A stretch of 28,477 nt of DNA from an uncultured Flavobacteriales bacterium (GTDB lineage Bacteria > Bacteroidota > Bacteroidia > Flavobacteriales > Crocinitomicaceae), in NCBI GenBank assembly GCA_946479985.1, contig CAMLIF010000039.1, positions 1-28,477 on the forward strand. The letters are read 5' to 3'. Positions within the stretch are counted from its first letter, which is position 1; each line of letters opens with the position of its first letter. Shown piece by piece: positions 23,463 through 28,477 of this stretch. Made by a program: the position numbers and the translations under genes. The notes beneath the pieces are model-generated. The model was given only the letters and a program-made list of their open reading frames with translations, was not told where the DNA came from and ran no database searches.

Positions 23463-23623
23463 ACTTGTTCTAGGTGTGTTTTACCATTTTGCGTGTTTGT
23501 GAAGTAGCGAATTAGGAGAACTTTCCTGTTCTTTTAGCACAAAGTTTCTTAAAAGCACAGATCTTCGGTTTACTAATTCACACACTACTGTCATATATCC
23601 GCTGTTAGGCCGTTTTTCTTTTA
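23463..23623 (-). other. Cassette-like spacer between the OLD-like and RelA/SpoT genes
   Basis: Read on the minus strand, the spacer starts after the OLD-like stop with AAACGGCCTAACAGCGG, containing GCCTAAC, which fits the RYYYAAC half of an integron attC. It then has short inverted repeats CTTTTA/TAAAAG and AGAAC/GTTCT. No matching GTTRRRY half was found before the next start codon, so a full attC is not shown. It may hold the promoter of the RelA/SpoT gene, but no TAnnTTTG is evident. Confidence 0.35.
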
Positions 23624-25546
23624 TTAATATAGTTTTTTTAAGTTGTCAATCCAGTCAGGAACCGCATATTCACTTGTGATTTTTGAAGCATATCTATTTG
23701 CAAAATCAAATTTGTTGTTTTCAGCATTGAAGAAATTCTCCAATATTTTTTGTTTACTTAACGATAGGTCAAGAGCAAAATAACTTGCATCTTCAGAAGG
23801 TTCATGAATGTCTTTTATTATGTTCTCTAGTTCAGGACACGACTCTCTAAATTCGAGAAGTGTCTCAAAAAAAAGTTTTCCATTTAAGGCATCTTCAATT
23901 TCAGTTTTTGGGGAAACTGGATTAGAATCAATCTTAACCAAGACGGTTTTTTTATCCTTTTCAACATTTACAATTCTAAAGCAAAGTAGATTTTTTAAAT
24001 CCTCTCTAGTTTGATATTGCACTAGCTCTGCATCGGTGTCTGAAATTAAAATGACTTTTCCTTGGATTTCTTTTTTGAAATCTTCATAAGCAACTTGAAG
24101 ATTATTGTAAATTCTTTTTATTTCTGTTGCACCCCCAACTGGTATAATTCGGAGTTTTTTATCTTTTTTAATGTCGGAAAAATATTGCTCAAAATAGATT
24201 TTCTCTGATGAACCTTCACAAATAAGCCAATTAAATGGTTCATTTGTTAATATACTAGTTACCACTGATTGCGTAAAATCATTGATACTTTTTAATCTAA
24301 TATCGTATGGCAATTTCCCCTTTGAAGATTTTACAGCTTGTTTAACTTCCTCCCTATAACTACTTACACTGACAAGATCAAAAAGGTGCCCCTTCTCGTT
24401 TTTCGAAATTACGCAAACACTTCCTTCTTCAACAGTTGGTATAAACCCATACCAATGTGTTGTGAAAATTAATTGTTTACACAATAAACTTAATTCAAAG
24501 AGTTTGTTAAACTGGTCATAGCAAGCTGACATATGAAGAGATGATTCAGGTTCGTCTATTGCAAGAATGATTTTATTTGTGTTTTTGCGATAACTTTTCA
24601 GGAAATGATAAGCCAATTCAATAATTGCTTTCTGTTTTTCTCCTGAACTTAAAATAGACATTTCTAGCCAATGGGAACTTTCACTTTTATGTAATTTGCG
24701 AATTTTGAAATAGGCTTCGACAATTAGTTTGTAAACATCATGCTTTCTTAGATTTACTTGTCGTTCTCCAACAGTTCTAAATGAATATTCTTCTAAAACT
24801 GTAGTCAAACTATCTATAAATGAGTTTAGATTTTGATTGATTTCTTGAATTTTTGACTGAGGAACACACTTTTCAACAATTTCTGTTAGTGTTTCCCCCA
24901 TAAGAGACTGAATTTCTTTTGTCTCTAATTGTGTGAAGTTATCTGGGTCAATGTCCTTAGGGATGTATATAAACTCAATAAGACTCTTTAATTCTATAAG
25001 TAAAGGCTCGAACAATTTTATTTGTTCATCACTTAAACCTTGTTGTGTCTTATCAAAATCATCAATAAAAAGTTCACCAAGTTTTTTTGTATTGAAGAAG
25101 CTTAAACTGACGTTATTGTCGTGAGTAATGCCAATAGGTAGCAAAAAACTGTTTTCTGAGTTAAAGTCCCTTTTTAAAACATTTAATTGTTCCGAAAAAG
25201 TTTTAAACTGGTCTCTATTTTGAGAAAGAATATCAGATTCTTCTAATGCCCAAACATAATCGCTCAACTTTTTTGCAATCTCTGTATTTTCAAAAGTTAC
25301 GTCTACAATTTTGAACAAGAAAACAGGTACAATATGAGGTCTTGTTGTTACAACACCACTTTTCTTTGTAACAATATTGTAGTTCCACTGTCTTAAATTG
25401 AAAAAGCAATCAAGAGCTTCTAAAATTGAACTTTTACCAATTCCATTATTTCCAACAAGACCATTAAATGTTTGTCCAAAAGTCAGAGGGACATAATTTA
25501 TACCAGAGTAGGTTTTAATATTTCTTACAATTGTTCCTATTATCAT
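23624..25546 (-). CDS. OLD-like AAA ATPase with C-terminal TOPRIM nuclease domain
   Basis: A 640-residue protein. The ABC/SMC-type ATPase spans ~1-390: Walker A GNNGIGKSS at 32-40, signature LSSGEKQ near 300, Walker B IILAIDEPESSLH near 325-337, and the switch histidine in TTHWYGF near 360. From ~435 a TOPRIM domain follows: WLICEGSSEKIYFEQYF provides the acidic Glu, GGATEI the next loop, and VILISDTDAE (near 500) the DxD metal site. This layout is the OLD (overcoming lysogenisation defect) family, also seen in Gabija GajA and some retron effectors; a fused PARIS AriA-AriB is an alternative. Such proteins cleave nucleic acid in anti-phage defence. Bases 24901-25020 are ~31% GC, below flanking genes. 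No UvrD-like partner is present; the neighbour is a RelA/SpoT protein. Confidence 0.88.
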   Translation of the reverse strand: MIIGTIVRNIKTYSGINYVPLTFGQTFNGLVGNNGIGKSSILEALDCFFNLRQWNYNIVTKKSGVVTTRPHIVPVFLFKIVDVTFENTEIAKKLSDYVWALEESDILSQNRDQFKTFSEQLNVLKRDFNSENSFLLPIGITHDNNVSLSFFNTKKLGELFIDDFDKTQQGLSDEQIKLFEPLLIELKSLIEFIYIPKDIDPDNFTQLETKEIQSLMGETLTEIVEKCVPQSKIQEINQNLNSFIDSLTTVLEEYSFRTVGERQVNLRKHDVYKLIVEAYFKIRKLHKSESSHWLEMSILSSGEKQKAIIELAYHFLKSYRKNTNKIILAIDEPESSLHMSACYDQFNKLFELSLLCKQLIFTTHWYGFIPTVEEGSVCVISKNEKGHLFDLVSVSSYREEVKQAVKSSKGKLPYDIRLKSINDFTQSVVTSILTNEPFNWLICEGSSEKIYFEQYFSDIKKDKKLRIIPVGGATEIKRIYNNLQVAYEDFKKEIQGKVILISDTDAELVQYQTREDLKNLLCFRIVNVEKDKKTVLVKIDSNPVSPKTEIEDALNGKLFFETLLEFRESCPELENIIKDIHEPSEDASYFALDLSLSKQKILENFFNAENNKFDFANRYASKITSEYAVPDWIDNLKKLY

Positions 25547-25593
25547 TCTTGGTTCTTTTAAAATTGGTTATAACTTCTTTATAAGCGCCTCAA

Positions 25594-25701
25594 CTACCAT
25601 ATAAGCCGTTTGCACTTAGTTGAAATAACATCTCCGTTTACCTGTGAGTATGAAATGGATGAAAGGAAAAAGATTGAGAGAACTATGCTGAGTGTTTTCA
25701 T
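25594..25701 (-). pseudogene. Signal-peptide stub of a truncated secreted-protein gene
   Basis: A 35-codon frame encodes a convincing signal peptide (MKTLSIVLSIFFLSSISYSQ) followed by only 15 residues (VNGDVISTKCKRLIW) and a stop. A secreted protein this short is unlikely; it reads as the 5' end of a gene cut by an insertion. The break probably lies near the AAACGGC at about 25608, a motif also present at the start of the spacer between the two defence-like genes. It lies between the OLD-like gene and the HEAT-repeat gene. A real tiny peptide gene is a less likely alternative. Confidence 0.5.
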
Positions 25702-25809
25702 AACCGGCTTTTTGGTAAGTGAAAAGGATTACAACAAAGCATGAGTTAGGTTCAACCTGTAAGAACCTTTGATTTTAAACAAGCCGCGACGGAAATGATC
25801 AATTGATAG

Positions 25810-26325
25810 TTAGCTGATCTTCTTCAAAGCCGCCAAATAGATTTTCTTAATACTGTTTTTCTCTTCTTTCTCACAGACTGCCTCAACCGTTGGGATTAAA
25901 GCAGCATTGTGCTTTGTCTTCAATTTCAGAATTTCTCCCAGGGCAAATGCAGCACTCCAGCGTACTACTGTTCCTTCGTGCTTCGTATTGTCGATCAGGT
26001 TTTTGATACTTTGATCCAATAATTCCGGAAATAAATGTGCAATGTTTCCAATGACTTTCGCGCTTTCCCATTTGATTCTGGGAGCTTTTGCGGTAAGTGT
26101 TTCAGTAACAAATCTCAATACACTTTCATCGGCAATTTTCGGGTTTTCCTTCGTAGCAAATTCAATAGCTTCAATACAAGAGCCTTTTGCGGGATCTTTT
26201 TGTGAACCGGCAATTGCCATTAATTCATCTGTTGGCAAAGAACCATCTAAGATCCATTTACTGATCATTTCGATTTTTTCTTTCGGTTTGGTTGCTTTGT
26301 CAGCGAGAAGTTCGTTTAATGTCAT
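25810..26325 (-). CDS. HEAT-repeat domain protein
   Basis: A 171-residue soluble, all-helical protein. Helical pairs typical of HEAT repeats are visible: RIKWESAKVIGNIAHLFPEL, then SIKNLIDNT and GTVVRWSAAFALGEILKL, then ALIPTVEAV. It probably acts as a protein-binding scaffold; no catalytic motif or known partner is evident. It follows tsaC by 56 nt on the same strand and may be co-transcribed with it. GC content and codon choice look like the chromosomal neighbours, in contrast to the adjacent acquired block. Confidence 0.75.
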   Translation of the reverse strand: MTLNELLADKATKPKEKIEMISKWILDGSLPTDELMAIAGSQKDPAKGSCIEAIEFATKENPKIADESVLRFVTETLTAKAPRIKWESAKVIGNIAHLFPELLDQSIKNLIDNTKHEGTVVRWSAAFALGEILKLKTKHNAALIPTVEAVCEKEEKNSIKKIYLAALKKIS

Positions 26326-26381
26326 GTTCTAAATATTGGTTTCTTGCCGGTATATCTTTTCGATTGTGTTGTTCTTAGCCG

Positions 26382-26945
26382 TTATTTTCGGATTACCTGC
26401 ACCGAACTATCGAGCCCGATCTTAATGATCTTGGAAGGAGTGGTTCGTTTCTCTGTCAGGCGTTCTTCAACGATGAAGTCTACGCCTTTTTTGATTGAGT
26501 CGGAAATATCAGCGAAGCAAGTAGGAGAGGGCTCGCCGCTGACGTTTGCAGAAGTTGAAACGATTGGTCGTTTTATAGAACGGATCAAAGCCAAACAAAG
26601 CGGATCTTTCGTTAACCGAATTCCAACGGAACCGTCTTCGGCTAAAACAGATTTTGCCAAACCTTGTGCGTTCGGGTAAATGATCGTGAGCGGGTCTTCC
26701 GAAAGATCAGCCAGATCATAACAAACTTCCGGAAATTCGGGAATGTATTTTTCTATCATCTGGAAACTGTCGGCCAGCAGCACAAAGCTTTTATCTGCCG
26801 GACGGTTCTTTGCTTCTAAAATCCGCTGACAAGCTTCTTCATTTGTGGCGTCGCAGCCAATTCCCCAGATAGTATCTGTTGGGTAAAGGATTGTTTTGCC
26901 GGTTTTGAGGGCTTCTATTGCTGCTTCTCTGTTGAAAGTTGTCAT
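26382..26945 (-). CDS. tsaC: Threonylcarbamoyl-AMP synthase (Sua5/YciO/YrdC family)
   Basis: A 187-residue cytoplasmic enzyme that makes L-threonylcarbamoyladenylate from threonine, bicarbonate and ATP, the first step of the t6A modification at position 37 of ANN-decoding tRNAs. Landmarks are ILYPTDTIWGIGCDAT near the N-terminus, NRPADKSFVLLADS (the K-R-x-x-K-like loop), LTIIYPNA, VGIRLTKDPLCLALI, and PIVSTSANVSGEPSPT. It is the short TsaC/YrdC form without the C-terminal Sua5 domain. YciO-like paralogues are the alternative, but the motifs suit TsaC. A -7 promoter element ends four bases before the ATG. Confidence 0.93.
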   Translation of the reverse strand: MTTFNREAAIEALKTGKTILYPTDTIWGIGCDATNEEACQRILEAKNRPADKSFVLLADSFQMIEKYIPEFPEVCYDLADLSEDPLTIIYPNAQGLAKSVLAEDGSVGIRLTKDPLCLALIRSIKRPIVSTSANVSGEPSPTCFADISDSIKKGVDFIVEERLTEKRTTPSKIIKIGLDSSVQVIRK

Positions 26946-26949
26946 AGGG

Positions 26950-26957
26950 CAAAAATA
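26950..26957 (-). promoter_or_regulatory. -7 promoter element (TATTTTTG) of tsaC
   Basis: TATTTTTG fits TAnnTTTG exactly, four bases before the tsaC ATG. It directly abuts, and shares its T run with, the terminator-like hairpin at 26958-26984. No TTG is at -33 spacing; the hairpin arms occupy that region instead. Confidence 0.4.
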
Positions 26958-26984
26958 CTAAATCCTCGTGTGATGAGGATTTAG
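26950..26984 (-). terminator. Terminator-like hairpin between ubiB-like gene and tsaC
   Basis: On the minus strand CTAAATCCTC and GAGGATTTAG form a perfect 10-bp stem with a 7-nt loop (26958-26984), followed by TATTTTT. It lies ~60 nt after the stop of the UbiB-like gene. It could equally be an operator, because the tsaC -7 element follows without a gap. Confidence 0.6.
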
Positions 26985-27045
26985 GTTTCGCTCTTAAAAG
27001 AAGTGTTTCACTGCTGCGGGAATAGTTCAGGGGACATTTTCATGT

Positions 27046-28477
27046 TTACTGATCTTCTTTCCAGCCGCTCCAGTCGTCGTGATCGCCCTGGGAAATATTC
27101 CTTGTCATTCCATAAGCGAGGATAGTAGCAAAAATAATCCCAATGACACCATACCTGGAATATCCAAACCAGAAAGGTTCTATTTTATTGATAATAAACA
27201 GTGCAGATCCACCGAGCAGCGCTGCGATTACCAAAGCGCTGGTGATATGCTTGGTAGTGCGGTTCAGTGTATGAACAAGCGGGTCTACTCCCTGGTGGTT
27301 CAGGTTGACATTTATTTTGCCTGTATTGATCTTTCGGACGGCATTTTTCAGGTCGTTCGGGAATTCTTCCATGTAATTGGCCATTTCGTAAAGCCCGTTC
27401 AGGACTTTCATTCCCAGTTTGAACGGGTTGAGCTTTCTGGCAATAGCTTTGCGGAGATAAGGCCGGGCAATTTCCAGCATATCTATCTCCGGGTCCAGGT
27501 TGCGGATCAATCCTTCGATGGTTACCATAGACCGTGTAAGCAGGAAAAAATGCGGCGGCACTTTCAGATCGTATCTTACAATCACATCTTTCAGCTGCAG
27601 CAGCACGGTACTCATTTCGTTTTCGTGAATGCCGGCAAAACTGTAATTGTGAACGAATTCGTTGATCTCATATTCCAAAGAACGCATGTCACGAATCGCT
27701 GTGGTATCAGACATACGCATCAACGCCCTGATAATCTTCTTTACATCTTTAGATTTTACAGCCATAAAGAGGTTACCTAGAATTTCAATATCGCGCTGAA
27801 GGATGCTGCCCATCATACCGAAATCGAGAAAGCAAATGTGGCCGTTGGGAAGGACCAGAATGTTTCCCGGATGCGGATCTGCATGAAAAAATCCGTATTC
27901 GAAAACTTGTTTGATATATGTCAATGCCAGCTTTTGCGCAACTTCCTTCCGGTTGTATCCATTCGATTCAAGGATTTTGCTGTCGGTTACTTTTATACCG
28001 GAAATGAACTCCATAGTGAGCACTTTCCCGGTAGTGTATTCCCGGTAAACTTTCGGAACATGCGTAGTATCGTCATGTGGATCGTCGGTGATATTTCGGG
28101 CAAAGCGCTGTATACTGACTGATTCATGGATGAAGTCGAGCTCTTTCAAAATGCTTTCCTCGAAATTTTTGACGAGTCCGTTTGGGTCGAAGCTTTTCAG
28201 TGAAGGGATTCTGCGCTCGAAGATCCGTGCCAGCATATACATGATTCGGATGTCTTCAACGATGATTGCCCGAATTTCGGGGCGCTGCACTTTTACTGCA
28301 ACTTTTTCGCCGGTTTTCAGGGTTGCCCGATGCACCTGCGCCATTGATGCCGAAGCAAATGCCTCCGTTTCATAGTTGTCGAACAATTCTTCCAGCGGCT
28401 TTTTCAATTCGGATTCGATTACCTGGCGTGAGATTGCACCGGCCTGGGGAGGCACGCTGTCCTGCAATTTTTCGAGC
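27046..28477 (-). CDS. ABC1/UbiB family kinase-like protein (5' end outside window)
   Basis: The frame stays open past the TTG at 28467 to the window edge (LEK before LQDSVPP), so the N-terminus is missing. The atypical-kinase core is clear: ASASMAQVHRATLKTGEKVAVKVQRP gives the Ala-rich nucleotide loop and the lysine, ELDFIHE follows, FFHADPHPGNILV is the catalytic loop, and CFLDFGMMG the metal-binding motif. Two C-terminal membrane helices (ALVIAALLGGSALFII and VIGIIFATILAYGM) anchor it in the inner membrane. The family (UbiB/COQ8) supports isoprenoid-quinone synthesis by extracting or handling lipid intermediates; in Bacteroidota the quinone is usually menaquinone. A UbiA-type prenyltransferase also lies in this window, but far off. 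Confidence 0.92.
   Translation of the reverse strand, partial: LEKLQDSVPPQAGAISRQVIESELKKPLEELFDNYETEAFASASMAQVHRATLKTGEKVAVKVQRPEIRAIIVEDIRIMYMLARIFERRIPSLKSFDPNGLVKNFEESILKELDFIHESVSIQRFARNITDDPHDDTTHVPKVYREYTTGKVLTMEFISGIKVTDSKILESNGYNRKEVAQKLALTYIKQVFEYGFFHADPHPGNILVLPNGHICFLDFGMMGSILQRDIEILGNLFMAVKSKDVKKIIRALMRMSDTTAIRDMRSLEYEINEFVHNYSFAGIHENEMSTVLLQLKDVIVRYDLKVPPHFFLLTRSMVTIEGLIRNLDPEIDMLEIARPYLRKAIARKLNPFKLGMKVLNGLYEMANYMEEFPNDLKNAVRKINTGKINVNLNHQGVDPLVHTLNRTTKHITSALVIAALLGGSALFIINKIEPFWFGYSRYGVIGIIFATILAYGMTRNISQGDHDDWSGWKEDQ

Noticed and set aside
23463..23623. A complete integron attC site
   Set aside because: Only an RYYYAAC-like half is visible; no GTTRRRY partner occurs before the RelA/SpoT start and no integrase gene is in the window.
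23624..25546. Gabija system (GajA)
   Set aside because: The ATPase-TOPRIM layout fits, but no UvrD/PcrA-like helicase (GajB) is next to it; the neighbour is a RelA/SpoT-domain gene.
27079..27780. 233-codon plus-strand frame antisense to the UbiB-like gene
   Set aside because: The opposite strand carries clear kinase-family motifs through the whole interval; the antisense product is not recognisable.

Overview
The window looks like a chromosome segment of a Bacteroidota bacterium, probably Flavobacteriales and possibly near Fluviicola/Crocinitomicaceae (the family-level guess is inference). Reasons: two secreted proteins end in type IX secretion (T9SS) type A sorting domains; there is a PorE-like TPR/PD40/OmpA lipoprotein; several starts carry the Bacteroidota -7 promoter element TAnnTTTG, once with a TTG -33 box 20 bp upstream; Shine-Dalgarno sequences are mostly weak. 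No tRNA, rRNA, CRISPR array or intact transposase was seen.

Layout. 1-673: the 3' end of an M14 carboxypeptidase gene converges on a small gene whose product is a stand-alone copy of the C-terminal domain of the next protein. 1021-5472 (+): a stress-type cluster with a tandem universal stress protein carrying that extra C-terminal domain, a TauE/SafE-type membrane protein, an ATP-cone/Mrr-like nuclease fusion, and a metallo-beta-lactamase/beta-CASP RNase-like protein. 5601-9047 (+): a 1148-residue T9SS-exported PNGase F-like protein whose catalytic N-terminal domain is split by a roughly 500-residue insertion that includes a LamG-like domain. It ends at a strong UUCG-loop terminator, followed by a tandem array of 22-bp repeats (9167-9504).

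9525-13702 (-): a tightly coupled operon, queE, porE-like, ubiA-family prenyltransferase, maf. 13897-15928 (-): a Kir-type potassium channel and sucD, separated by a perfect 24-bp inverted repeat and the sucD terminator. 15929-16327 is a non-coding, palindrome-rich stretch. 16328-18351 (-): an operon of methyltransferase, TraB/GumN protein and FKBP lipoprotein. 18481-22024: a pRiA4b ORF-3-like gene, a T9SS-sorted repeat protein (+) and cca.

22143-25701 (-) is the most unusual block. An OLD-like ATPase-TOPRIM protein and a RelA/SpoT-domain protein with its catalytic residues intact lie together in visibly AT-richer DNA. A 35-codon signal-peptide stub of a broken gene lies on the upstream side, and the junctions share an AAACGGC-type motif. 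I read this as a horizontally acquired, probably anti-phage, cassette placed between cca and housekeeping genes. The pairing of these two families is the best candidate here for an undescribed system. 25810-28477 (-) returns to ordinary chromosome: a HEAT-repeat protein, threonylcarbamoyl-AMP synthase, and a UbiB/ABC1 kinase-like protein cut by the window edge.
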